Notes under the pieces: generated by a model
The model's database searches: none
Told to the model about the DNA's origin: nothing
The model's input: only the letters and a program-made list of their open reading frames with translations
In this document: positions 44,847 through 53,696 of the stretch, piece by piece
Layout: every line of letters starts with the position of its first letter
How positions within the stretch are numbered: position 1 is the first letter of the stretch
Origin: Methanolacinia petrolearia DSM 11571
Lineage (GTDB): Archaea > Halobacteriota > Methanomicrobia > Methanomicrobiales > Methanomicrobiaceae
Length of the DNA: 64,000 bases
Direction of reading: 5' to 3'
Assembly (NCBI RefSeq): GCF_000147875.1
Contig: NC_014507.1
Coordinates: forward strand, 1,302,001 to 1,366,000
Position numbers and translations under genes: made by a program

Positions 44847-46292
44847 ATGACAGGAATTATTAAAAAAATGCTGAACTGTTTATTGATATCGGCATTTTTA
44901 ATCCTGCTTCTCTTACCGCAGGGGGTTCTTGCATCAGGAAATGCAACTCCCAATGTAGAGATTACATGCAATTTTCCCGGGAGGATCGTTGAAGCCGGCG
45001 AAACAGTAAAGTTCGACCTGAAAATTAAGAACAACTACGGCACATACCCCAAGATGCTCGATGTGGATACGTTTAAAGGGGAAAATGACTGGAAGTTTGC
45101 TTTTTATTCGGGGGAAAACAAAGTAGACCGTGTTTTAATGGGAAAAGGGGAGGAGTTAACAGTCACCCTGGAGGTCGATACGGCAGGTGACACTCCTGTC
45201 GATACATATCCGATAAGAATCCGGATCGACGACGCAAGGCTGTGGATTTATATCAAAATCGAAAAAACACATGCCGGAGAGTCTGGCGTTCTTAAGGTTA
45301 CGGTTGTCGACGAACAGGGGGAAAATATCAAAGGTGCCGTTGTACAGATAGTCGATGAAAGAAGGCATAACATCGTAAAAGAGGTCCTTACAACAGCAGA
45401 CGGGCAGATCAGGACCGAAGTCGAACAGGGGGACTATATTCTTAATATCGAAAGCAGCGGTTATATCGGTTCTCAAAAGGACGATATAGTGATAAAAAGC
45501 GGCTATACCACCGATGCCGGGACAATAATGCTAGAGAAGAAAAACTACGGGCTGACCATAGACGTTAAATCCCCACTTGTGACGGCAACCATCGGAAACA
45601 AACCGGTATATGAAATTCTGTTATCGAATGTCGGAAAGAGCGACGATATATTTGATCTCAGCGTCGAAGACCTTCCTGCAGGCTGGTACGGCAGGTATAA
45701 ACTTGCAGCGGATTCGACCGAGAGCGCATCGAGTCTCTATATCGATGCAGGTTCCGAAAAAACCGTCTTCCTCGAGATCATTCCCCCTTATTCCGTAGAG
45801 AAGGGAGATTACTCCTTCAATATCTCTGTAAATTCGTCAGATTACAGTTATAAAGAAAAGCTCGAGGCAAAGATTACAGGCAGCAGCAACATGGTGGTAT
45901 TTTCGGAAAAATACCGTTATGAAGTAACGAAAGGTGACACCGCGGATCTTTCGATGACGATATCGAACAAGGGAAGCGGCGAAGCGCTGACCAATGTAAG
46001 AGTCGAAGTCTCGGCACCTGACGGATGGAACGTACGGACTACACCTACAACAATACCGTCTATCCAGCCAGGTGAAAAGGCGACGGTTAACCTTAAAGTG
46101 ACTCCGCCGGCCAACATAGCCGCATCGGATTACAAGATCTCAGTTAAAGTAATCTCCGACCAGGAGGAAGATACCGAGGAGATTAAGATTATCGTGAGCG
46201 AGAGTTCGCTCGTCGGAATATTCGGCGTGCTGCTTCTTGCGGGAGCGTGTTTCGGGGTATATTATTATTTCAGGAAGCACGAGAGAAGATAG
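44847..46292 (+). CDS. Secreted NEW3-domain protein, membrane-anchored
   Basis: A 481-aa extracytoplasmic protein: signal peptide at 1-30, a beta-sandwich domain, a carboxypeptidase-regulatory-like domain (residues about 145-220; GVLKVTVVDEQGENIKGAVV), then two NEW3-like (Ig-fold) domains with GWYGRY and DGWNVRTTP. A C-terminal transmembrane helix with a basic tail follows. GAGGTG lies just before ATG 44847. Being third in the ABC operon, it may be an accessory partner of the exporter or its surface receptor. No catalytic residues are seen. Confidence 0.8.
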   Translation: MTGIIKKMLNCLLISAFLILLLLPQGVLASGNATPNVEITCNFPGRIVEAGETVKFDLKIKNNYGTYPKMLDVDTFKGENDWKFAFYSGENKVDRVLMGKGEELTVTLEVDTAGDTPVDTYPIRIRIDDARLWIYIKIEKTHAGESGVLKVTVVDEQGENIKGAVVQIVDERRHNIVKEVLTTADGQIRTEVEQGDYILNIESSGYIGSQKDDIVIKSGYTTDAGTIMLEKKNYGLTIDVKSPLVTATIGNKPVYEILLSNVGKSDDIFDLSVEDLPAGWYGRYKLAADSTESASSLYIDAGSEKTVFLEIIPPYSVEKGDYSFNISVNSSDYSYKEKLEAKITGSSNMVVFSEKYRYEVTKGDTADLSMTISNKGSGEALTNVRVEVSAPDGWNVRTTPTTIPSIQPGEKATVNLKVTPPANIAASDYKISVKVISDQEEDTEEIKIIVSESSLVGIFGVLLLAGACFGVYYYFRKHERR

Positions 46293-46320
46293 AATTATTC
46301 TTTCGGAACCAAATTTTTTT

Positions 46321-46742
46321 GGCTCTTCGCTGTTTCATGTGGGTAAATAATTTCGGGACAGCAAACAATTACCGAAATTGCTTTGCATTTTCTCGTCCTC
46401 ACATGTGTTCGGATATTACATACATGGCACTGTCGTGTTGCTCACATACCTTACTATACCTTGCTCGGGCAACCCCGGCACCGGCGGTCAGGTCCGCCGG
46501 ACGGCCCCTACCCAGGGGCATTGCCTTAAGATAGCCCTCTCATGGCACGCTCAGGGGACCGGCAAGGGTCCCCTAAGCTGTTGAATTTGTTTTTTTGACA
46601 TATTCCATACGCATTATGAGCCTACCGCGTTTTTCCGCTCAGGGGATACTCGTCTATCCCCTGAGCGGCATATCATGATGAGAGGCCCCGAGGTCGGGGC
46701 CGATCCGCGAGCCTGCTGTGCGGCTCACGGCGAGGGGTTGCC
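46321..46742 (+). repeat. Structured multi-hairpin repeat element, copy 2
   Basis: The core (46468-46742) is 275 nt, the same length as copy 1, closed by a perfect GGCAACCCC/GGGGTTGCC stem. Six hairpins correspond: 46481-46500 (CCGGCGG/CCGCCGG, new sequence but paired), 46504-46519, the AGGGGACC stem, a 14-bp stem CCGCTCAGGGGATA at about 46635-46668, GGCCCC/GGGGCC, and CGCGAGCC/GGCTCACG. A 5' box GGCTCTTCGCTGTTTCAT (46321-46338) matches copy 1 at 17 of 18, but about 130 nt of unrelated DNA separates it from the core. Imperfect 14-bp direct repeats lie at 46345-46358 and 46813-46826. It follows the NEW3 gene. Confidence 0.75.
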
Positions 46743-47244
46743 AATGACGTGATCGAGAGATACCTTTTCCAGGTCGCTTGACTCATCAGTTTTAATATAT
46801 ATTGATGATGTCAAATTATTTCGGGATACTACAATTCATCTCTTTTCTACAATGAAAACCAGATGGCAGTTTTTTGGAGTATGGCCCTCCTGTCTATTGA
46901 GTCTATTTTGTCTATTAGAATGTATGGCTGAAAACCCATAATCCGGGCTTATTTCGCTCTTTTCTATGCGTGTTTTTGAGGTCAAAATAAATATCGCCAA
47001 TTTGTGGACTTTTAGCCGGTTAAAGGCCGGATCGTATCGATATAGCGGCACGTATTTACCCTGTTTTTTTCAGACGATATTTATACCCTGCAGGCAGGAG
47101 ATCGTGGAATACAGGGCTTCTGTGTGGATGTTGAAAATCAGGGTTTTCGCAGAATTTCGGGTTTATTTAAGTTTTACTTTACAATCCGGTGATCTTTAAA
47201 AGAACCGGCCGCAGGGAAAATACGGAGGAACTGTATATCCCTCT
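46743..47244. other. Intergenic region downstream of repeat copy 2
   Basis: About 500 bp separating the repeat from the 3' end of the kinase gene. It contains short frames in both directions (46836-47051 minus, 46966-47199 plus) that overlap each other and have poor composition, and a triple GTCTATT near 46900. Together with copy 2 this gives a 950-bp stretch without a gene, unusual for this window. It may be the decayed remains of an inserted element. Confidence 0.4.
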
Positions 47245-48972
47245 TCACAGTTTTACTGAAATCTCTTTCAAATCCTTCTGGAAACTTTTAATATCAGGAT
47301 ATCTTTGTTCCGGGTCTCTCTTAAGACATCTCATAATAATCCTGTCAAGATCGGCATAAGAAGCATCGCCAAGGATCTCCGAGACCGGAACGATACTGTC
47401 TTTATCCTCGCCCGAGAGCATCTCCTCGATTATATCCACCTTAAAGGGCTTTTCACCGGTAAGGAGTTCATAAAAGAGCACTCCGGTCTGGTAGATATCG
47501 GTCCTGGTTCCGGGTTTTCCGAATCTTGAAGGGAACAGCTGTTCCGGTGCAGCATAGACAAGAGAGAATCCTATGTTCGAAGACTCGAAGTTGTCTGCAA
47601 TCGTTTTGCTGAGGCCCCAGTCGGTGATCTTCGGGGTGTCCTTGTCATCAAGAAGTATATTGTTGGGTTTTATATCGTGATGGACGATTCCCATTGCATG
47701 AGCATATTCCAGGCCTTCGGCAATGCCGGTGATGATGGAGAGTGTCTTTTGTACCGGCAGAGGAAACGCAAGAGACGCGAGGTTCCTGTTGAGGTATTCC
47801 ATTTCGATATATGGCGCAGGGAAGATATTTGCCGAATAGATCTCGACGATGTTCTCATGCTTCAGTGTCTTCCATACCGAGATCTCCCTGATGAACGATT
47901 TTCCTGCAATCTCATCCCTGGATATCGGGATTTTGAGTGCAACAATCTTCCTGTCGCTTTCTCTTTCTGCCCTGAAAACGATCGCTGCTCCGCCGGTCCC
48001 TGCTATGGAAATATTTCCGTATTTCTCGTAAAGTTCGCGGGGGAATAATGAAATATACTGCCTGTCCCGGTCTTCTTTGTTATATAGGGTTTTCTCATTT
48101 TCAGGAGATTTATTTTCAGCCTGCGGAAGCCGGGACGACCAGAGTCTGGAGACTGCCATAAGCACCAGTGACAGCAGCAGCAGTGTCGGTATGAATATGA
48201 CGATCATCCCGAACAATCCCTGATTGCCGGATAATAAACACTCGAAATAAAATAAAAATGAGATTAACAGCACGATGCAGTGCACATGACCGGTATATCC
48301 CTTCCGCCCGTATCTCATGATTATAATCGAAAGCATGAGAGAGGATGCACCGGTATAGACAAGCGATGCAATAAGTCCGAGATACACAAACAGCCCGTTT
48401 TCATAATAGGCAAACATGCTGTATGAGGTGGAGATCATATGAGCGGTGAGAAGGGACAGCAGAACGAAAATTGCGAAATGACCTGCCGCGATAAGATTTC
48501 TCTCAAAAGGTTCGGGTTTGCCTGCCTGATCCGGTTTCTGCTTCGCAGGAATAATGGAGAGAATTCCCGATACGATCAGCGATATTATCAGGAAAAACAG
48601 AAATGCATCCATCTCGTCGGAATACCAGAGATCGTAGGATATTGTATTCAGCGGAGATGTATCTTCAGCAAATTGCGGGTAATCGCCCGAATAAACGGTG
48701 ACAATACTAAAATTCCCCGAACCATTGTTATTTATTCCATCTAGAAAAGGATTTTCAAAGATGATCATGCTGCCCCGATCGGACCCGATATGAACCACGG
48801 TACTATTGTAATCATCCGGAAGTAATTCATCCGGTGATACGATAGTGACGGTTAAAGTGCCGTTTGTGCTGTCATTTACCGGATATTCAAATTCTGCATC
48901 TACAGGCGAAATTACGAGAAAAAAGACAAATAACAAAAATAGTGCAAGGCATTTTTTTCTCAATCCGTTCAC
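47245..48972 (-). CDS. Membrane-bound eukaryote-like Ser/Thr protein kinase
   Basis: A 575-aa sensor-like kinase. It has a signal peptide (1-26), an extracytoplasmic domain (27-120), a cluster of about six helices (122-278), then a cytoplasmic kinase domain (about 318-575). Kinase motifs: glycine loop IAGTGGAAIVF, ATP lysine K347 (VALK), helix C Glu363, catalytic loop HHDIKPNN (431-438, HHD for HRD), DWG (451-453, in place of DFG), and the APE motif in YAAPEQ. All key residues are present, so activity is likely. It is 40 bp downstream of the FHA-HTH gene. Confidence 0.88.
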   Translation of the reverse strand: MNGLRKKCLALFLLFVFFLVISPVDAEFEYPVNDSTNGTLTVTIVSPDELLPDDYNSTVVHIGSDRGSMIIFENPFLDGINNNGSGNFSIVTVYSGDYPQFAEDTSPLNTISYDLWYSDEMDAFLFFLIISLIVSGILSIIPAKQKPDQAGKPEPFERNLIAAGHFAIFVLLSLLTAHMISTSYSMFAYYENGLFVYLGLIASLVYTGASSLMLSIIIMRYGRKGYTGHVHCIVLLISFLFYFECLLSGNQGLFGMIVIFIPTLLLLSLVLMAVSRLWSSRLPQAENKSPENEKTLYNKEDRDRQYISLFPRELYEKYGNISIAGTGGAAIVFRAERESDRKIVALKIPISRDEIAGKSFIREISVWKTLKHENIVEIYSANIFPAPYIEMEYLNRNLASLAFPLPVQKTLSIITGIAEGLEYAHAMGIVHHDIKPNNILLDDKDTPKITDWGLSKTIADNFESSNIGFSLVYAAPEQLFPSRFGKPGTRTDIYQTGVLFYELLTGEKPFKVDIIEEMLSGEDKDSIVPVSEILGDASYADLDRIIMRCLKRDPEQRYPDIKSFQKDLKEISVKL

Positions 48973-49012
48973 CTTTACATAAATTATTTCTTTTTTATAG
49001 GTTATATGACCG

Positions 49013-49807
49013 TCAGTCCATATGAAAAATCAGTCTTGCACGTGTCTGTCCCCTGCCGAGATCGATAATATCCCCGTCGGAGAGGATTATTGATTCTCCC
49101 TTTATTACAGGCTTATAATTGATATAAGAACCGTTGGTGCTCCCCGGGTCTGAGAATATATACTGCGTACCGTGTCTTTGAATCTCCGCATGTACTCCGC
49201 TTATTCTCGTAACCGAAAGATATGACCCGGAGAGTATTACGGAACATTTGTCTTCTTCAAAAATCCGGTTCCCGGTCGTCCTGCCGATCTTTGTAACCGG
49301 CGATATGACCGGAAATACCTTCTTGTCGTCGTCTCCTCCAAGGATCTGCAGATAAGGCTCGTTCCCGGCCGATCCCGACAGGTTTTCATTTAAAATTTCA
49401 ATGGCCTCCATTGCCTTGTCACTGATAATCTTCAGGTCGAGATTTGAAAACGAATTCAGGTTCCGGATAATCGATTCGATCCCGCCGTACATAAGAGAAT
49501 ATTTCCAGACCGGAAGCGCCCCCCTTGATGTCTCTTTTCCTATTCCCGGCTCTTTCCTGATAATCCCGGCATTCAGCAGCCGGTCTATGTGCTTTTTTGT
49601 ATTGTCGTAATTGGAGTTGATATGGTTTGCAATCTCCCTGACGGATTTTGGACCTCTTTCGATAAAAGTGATGATCTCGAGCCTTACAGGATTTGATATT
49701 GCCTGGAGGTATTCCAGGAGCTCCTCAAGCAGGCCGGGTTCTGCATGATCCTCCAGCGTAACATCCCCGGACTCCGCCTCATGCGACCGGATTTTGTGGA
49801 ATTTCAT
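49013..49807 (-). CDS. ArsR-type winged-helix regulator fused to an FHA domain
   Basis: A 264-aa two-domain regulator. Residues about 25-110 form a winged helix (SNPVRLEIITFIE, then REIANHINSNYDNTKKHIDRL). Residues about 165-264 form an FHA domain with the phosphothreonine-binding set GRT (175-177), S203/H206 in RISGVHAEI, and STNGSYIN. FHA domains bind phosphothreonine peptides, so DNA binding may be switched by a phosphorylated partner. The kinase gene follows in the same direction, 40 bp away. A linker of about 50 residues joins the domains. Confidence 0.87.
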   Translation of the reverse strand: MKFHKIRSHEAESGDVTLEDHAEPGLLEELLEYLQAISNPVRLEIITFIERGPKSVREIANHINSNYDNTKKHIDRLLNAGIIRKEPGIGKETSRGALPVWKYSLMYGGIESIIRNLNSFSNLDLKIISDKAMEAIEILNENLSGSAGNEPYLQILGGDDDKKVFPVISPVTKIGRTTGNRIFEEDKCSVILSGSYLSVTRISGVHAEIQRHGTQYIFSDPGSTNGSYINYKPVIKGESIILSDGDIIDLGRGQTRARLIFHMD

Positions 49808-49904
49808 ATATCTGATACTATTTATTTTGTTGAAAATATATCTTTAAAATAACTGTTGAGATTAAATCGGATTTTTTTAATCTGAAATCAGGCCTGTCCG
49901 GCGA

Positions 49905-50714
49905 TCAGAGAAAAAGATTTATGGCCATAATGATGCATACGAATATCAGGAAAAGCCCAAAACCGAATGACAACTGACTGCTCCTAAGTTTCCGTGCATA
50001 TCTCGTGCCTGCAACCGCACCGCATACGGCCCCGGTGATGTACAATGCCAGAAAACCCAGAGAATGAATATTGCCGAGCTCCGCGTGCATGATCGAGGCC
50101 GCCATACATGCAAGAAACACGACCATTGTTGAAGTCGCAGTCGCATAATGCGGGGGAATTTTTGCAGCGATCATTGCAGGAACATTTATGCTTCCACCGC
50201 CTAGACCCGTCAGACCGTTCAAAAGCCCTCCGCTGCTTCCCCAGGTGATCATATGCAGTGCATGAAAATCGCCGGAGAACTCATCGCCGTACCTGTTCTT
50301 ACAGCCGTCATGATACTCCGGGCCCTTCTTTATTTCCGGGAGGGAGATCAGATCCGGCTTGAGAAGAGTCGATGCAATAACAAGGAGTATGGCGATTAAA
50401 ATCAGCTTAAGTGTTATTACAGGCAGCGATATTGAGACGAGAACCGACAGTACCGATACCCCGACAGCAGGAACCCCAAGGAACAGTGCCGTTTTATAGA
50501 GTATTCTCTGCTGCCATGCATAATTTACCATCGAAGTAAAAGATATTGCAACACCTATAGTCAGGGAGAGAGCGATTGCAGTAATCTGGTCGAATGAAAA
50601 GACAAGTATCAGCACGGGAACGTTCAGCGTACCCCCGCCGATCCCGAGGATTGATGCGATCATCCCGACGATGAATGCGATTATTACGATGAACACTATC
50701 ACTTCAGGTGTCAT
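49905..50714 (-). CDS. TauE/SafE family membrane transporter
   Basis: A 269-aa polytopic protein with about eight helices and two related halves, each starting with a glycine-rich loop (IASILGIGGGTLNVPVL and GGLLNGLTGLGGGSINVPAM), as expected for the TauE/SafE (DUF81) family of anion exporters, often of sulfite or organosulfonate. A central cytoplasmic loop has charged residues (KKGPEYHDGCKNRYG). Neighbours give no clue to the substrate. Confidence 0.87.
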   Translation of the reverse strand: MTPEVIVFIVIIAFIVGMIASILGIGGGTLNVPVLILVFSFDQITAIALSLTIGVAISFTSMVNYAWQQRILYKTALFLGVPAVGVSVLSVLVSISLPVITLKLILIAILLVIASTLLKPDLISLPEIKKGPEYHDGCKNRYGDEFSGDFHALHMITWGSSGGLLNGLTGLGGGSINVPAMIAAKIPPHYATATSTMVVFLACMAASIMHAELGNIHSLGFLALYITGAVCGAVAGTRYARKLRSSQLSFGFGLFLIFVCIIMAINLFL

Positions 50715-50771
50715 ATGAATCTCTGTTCCGCAGAGGGGACGATATTTGTAATATTGGTCTATGGTAAAAAA

Positions 50772-51956
50772 TTATTTCTTAAGGTTCTTCCAGATTCTTG
50801 CCTGGAATCCGAAGAAAGATGAGAAACCGATCGAATCCTTCTGGTCTATAGTCTTGCTCTCAAACGAGACGAGATCGCCGGAATAAAGTGCATCAGGCGA
50901 GCTTCTTCCGGTAACGGTGGCTTTGCCTTTGTAAAGTTTCATATCGACTTTACCGTTCACTCTCTCCTGCGTCTTGTTGATGAATGCGGTTAGAGCAGCA
51001 AACAACGGTTCGTGGATCAGTCCCATGTAACCGAGTTCGGACCATTTTTCATCGACGATGTTCTTGAACGAGAGTTCCTGCCTGCTGAGGACCAGCCTTT
51101 CGAGATCCGAATGGGCGGCGATGAGAACGGTCGCGGCGGGATGCTCGTAGACCTCGCGGGCCTTTAAGCCGAGGATCCTGTCCTCGATCATATCGTTCCT
51201 GCCGATCCCGTGCTTGCCTGCAACTTTGTTTACGGCAAGGATGAGATCGTAGCCTTTCATTCTCTTTCCGTTAAGTGCGACCGGAATACCTTTTTCGAAC
51301 TCTATGGTAATCTCTTCCGGTGTGTCCGGCGCCTCTTCCGGCGAGACGGTCCACTCATAGATGTCGTTTGGCGGGTGGAAGGACGGGTCTTCAAGTCTTC
51401 CTCCCTCGATGCTCCTGCTCCAGCAGTTCTCGTCGACCGAATAGGGTTTGTCCTTTACAACAGGCACCGGGATTTTATGCTTCTCAGCATAATCCATCTC
51501 CCATTCTCTTGTAAGGTTCATCTCCCTCATCGGGGCCACAATATCAAGTCCTGCTCCCCTGAAGATGAAATCGAACCTGAGCTGATCGTTTCCCTTGCCT
51601 GTGCAGCCGTGCGCTACTGCATTAGCGCCCTCTTTTTTCGCGATCTTCACTATTTCTTCCGCGATTAGCGGCCTTGCAAGTGCAGTGCCCATAGGATATC
51701 CTTCGTACGAGCCATTGGCTTTAATAGTCGGAAAGAGCTGCTCTTCAACGAATTTATCCTTTATATCGATAGTAAAATGCTTGTCGGCAATCAGATGCCC
51801 TTTGTCTGTCGCCTTCTTTATATCCTCTTCCGGCTGACCCACGTCGACTGCGACTGTAATGACTTCGTCATAGCCGTATTCTTCTTTTAAAAGCGGCACA
51901 CAGATTGATGTATCAAGGCCTCCTGAAAAAGCCAGCACAATTTTACCTTTTCCCAT
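50772..51956 (-). CDS. argG: Argininosuccinate synthase
   Basis: A 394-aa synthetase that joins citrulline and aspartate with ATP. The PP-loop AFSGGLDTS opens the protein and [10 protein letters not shown] follows; the C-terminal part shapes the tetramer. The pathway neighbour argF lies at 39 kb. It is transcribed as a single gene, with a 159-bp spacer upstream that contains AT-rich sequence. Confidence 0.95.
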   Translation of the reverse strand: MGKGKIVLAFSGGLDTSICVPLLKEEYGYDEVITVAVDVGQPEEDIKKATDKGHLIADKHFTIDIKDKFVEEQLFPTIKANGSYEGYPMGTALARPLIAEEIVKIAKKEGANAVAHGCTGKGNDQLRFDFIFRGAGLDIVAPMREMNLTREWEMDYAEKHKIPVPVVKDKPYSVDENCWSRSIEGGRLEDPSFHPPNDIYEWTVSPEEAPDTPEEITIEFEKGIPVALNGKRMKGYDLILAVNKVAGKHGIGRNDMIEDRILGLKAREVYEHPAATVLIAAHSDLERLVLSRQELSFKNIVDEKWSELGYMGLIHEPLFAALTAFINKTQERVNGKVDMKLYKGKATVTGRSSPDALYSGDLVSFESKTIDQKDSIGFSSFFGFQARIWKNLKK

Positions 51957-52115
51957 ATTGGTCTCCCGATTTTGTATATAGTGTTAATAAGGCCTGAAAT
52001 CATGCAAAAATTTGAAATCTACAGGAGATTCAGGATATTTATCACCACTATATGTCATCATAATTTTGATTTACAACAATATAATGGTGCTTTAAAAGAA
52101 GTAATTTTTGAATTT

Positions 52116-52610
52116 TCAGGAATTCGGGATTACGGCTTTCTCCGGGACAAGACTGTCGTAGATTACGTAAGATCCGATTACTCCCATGAAGTTGACCGTA
52201 ACCTTTACCCTGTCCTGGATTTTTTGGTTTCCGGGGAACTCTACCTGGTCGCCGACCGCATTGCCAAGCTCCTTTGATTCATGACTCCCGTCAGGATAGT
52301 AGACATCCACGACAATCGACTGTATGAAATTCTGCCCGAGACCTCCCCTGAATATGGCGGTAATCGTACCGTAGACCGGGTCCTTGTTTACCTGTACATT
52401 GACCTGGTATTTGTTGTCAGGTAGCGTCGTCGGTTCGGGGATCATATCTGTAGGCTGTCCTGTCGTTGCCTCGGCAGTCACTGTGGGCTCGGTCGTAGCA
52501 GCAGTCGTGCCCTCCGCCGGACCGGAATCCGTACCTGTACATGCAGCACAAAATGTCATTGCCGACATAATCACCAGAAGAATAAAAACAACTCTCATTC
52601 TCATATCCAT
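52116..52610 (-). CDS. Secreted lipoprotein-like protein of unknown function
   Basis: A 164-aa protein with an N-terminal signal and a lipobox-like MTFCAAC around residue 22. A low-complexity Thr/Pro/Ala/Glu stretch (GTTAATTEPTVTAEATTG) precedes a small beta-sandwich domain of about 95 residues (QVNVQVNKDPVYGTIT...). This plan, lipid anchor, Thr-rich spacer, globular head, is typical of methanogen surface lipoproteins. Function unknown. Confidence 0.72.
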   Translation of the reverse strand: MDMRMRVVFILLVIMSAMTFCAACTGTDSGPAEGTTAATTEPTVTAEATTGQPTDMIPEPTTLPDNKYQVNVQVNKDPVYGTITAIFRGGLGQNFIQSIVVDVYYPDGSHESKELGNAVGDQVEFPGNQKIQDRVKVTVNFMGVIGSYVIYDSLVPEKAVIPNS

Positions 52611-52645
52611 GAGAATGTCTTAAAAATATATTTAATTTTTTAAAG

Positions 52646-53686
52646 TCAGTTGAAGGCAGGCTTTGTTTTCAGTGCTGCAACCAGCAGCTTTATGCCTTCT
52701 TCTACATCAGTCAGGTCCACAACCTCGATTGGAGAGTGGATATACCTTGTCGCGATCTGGAATGGAATGCTGGGAATACCGTCTCTTACAAGATGGATGA
52801 TCGTTGCATCCGTATTTCCGCCGTCTCCGACTTCCAGCTGGAGAGGGATCTTATTCGATTCTGCGGTCTTCCTCAGCCATTCGGTAACTTTGGGATCGGA
52901 CATAATGCCACGTCCTGCTGCACTTACCAGTGCAAGCACCGGCCCTTTTCCCATCTCTACGGAGGCTTCCTTCTTCGTGATCCCGGGGTGATCGCCCGAG
53001 ATGGTTACGTCGGTCGCGATTGCACAGTCGGGTTTGAGGGCGAATGCGCTGACCTTCGCTCCCTTCAGGCCGACTTCTTCCTGGACTGTAAAGACGCCGT
53101 ATATCGTATGCGGTGATTTGGCCTGCTTCAGGGTCTCTATGAGCATTGCGACGCCGACCCTGTTGTCGAGCGCCTTTCCGGTGAGCCTGTTGTTTGCAAG
53201 AAGTTTGTATTCCCTGTCGATGGTGATCGACGTTCCGATCTCGATCCCGAGTTCGTTTACTTCCTTCTCGCTCGTTGCACCAACGTCTATGAACATATCA
53301 TCGGTCTTAATCTCTTTCTTCCTGTCCTCGGGAGTCATCACATGGGGCGGCTTTGCACCGATAACACCGGTGACCTGCCCTTTCTTACCGTGAAGAATGA
53401 CCCTCTGGGTATATGCGACGGGATTGTACCAGCCGCCGATGGGGACGAATTTGATAAAGCCTTTCTCGTCGATATACTGGACCATGAAGCCGATCTCGTC
53501 CATGTGCGATGCGATCATGATCCTGAAATCGTCGCCTTTTTTGACCGCAACCAGATTGCCCATCTTGTCCTCGTAGATCTCATCGACAAAGCCGTCGAGC
53601 TCCTCCCTGATTATTGCCCTGACATTTCCCTCGCTTGCCGAGAGGCCGTGAGCGTCTGAAAGTTTTCCAAGTAATTCTTTTACCAT
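52646..53686 (-). CDS. M42 family metallopeptidase
   Basis: A 346-aa co-catalytic zinc aminopeptidase forming large tetrahedral assemblies in archaea. Metal and catalytic residues are in ASHMDEIGFM (His), KALDNRVG (bridging Asp), TVQEEVGLKGA (Glu pair) and AIATDVTIS (Asp), with a late HSPIEVVD histidine. It probably trims cytosolic peptides. It follows the aminotransferase gene with a 10-bp gap and is likely co-transcribed with it. Confidence 0.92.
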   Translation of the reverse strand: MVKELLGKLSDAHGLSASEGNVRAIIREELDGFVDEIYEDKMGNLVAVKKGDDFRIMIASHMDEIGFMVQYIDEKGFIKFVPIGGWYNPVAYTQRVILHGKKGQVTGVIGAKPPHVMTPEDRKKEIKTDDMFIDVGATSEKEVNELGIEIGTSITIDREYKLLANNRLTGKALDNRVGVAMLIETLKQAKSPHTIYGVFTVQEEVGLKGAKVSAFALKPDCAIATDVTISGDHPGITKKEASVEMGKGPVLALVSAAGRGIMSDPKVTEWLRKTAESNKIPLQLEVGDGGNTDATIIHLVRDGIPSIPFQIATRYIHSPIEVVDLTDVEEGIKLLVAALKTKPAFN

Positions 53687-53696
53687 AAATCTTCAC

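Noticed and set aside
46836-47199. Two overlapping short frames (71 and 77 codons) on opposite strands downstream of repeat copy 2
   Set aside because: They overlap each other, lack ribosome sites and have implausible composition; at most decayed remnants.
51972-52277. 101-codon plus-strand frame antisense to the lipoprotein gene
   Set aside because: Overlaps a signal-peptide/lipobox protein with a better domain plan; no ribosome site.
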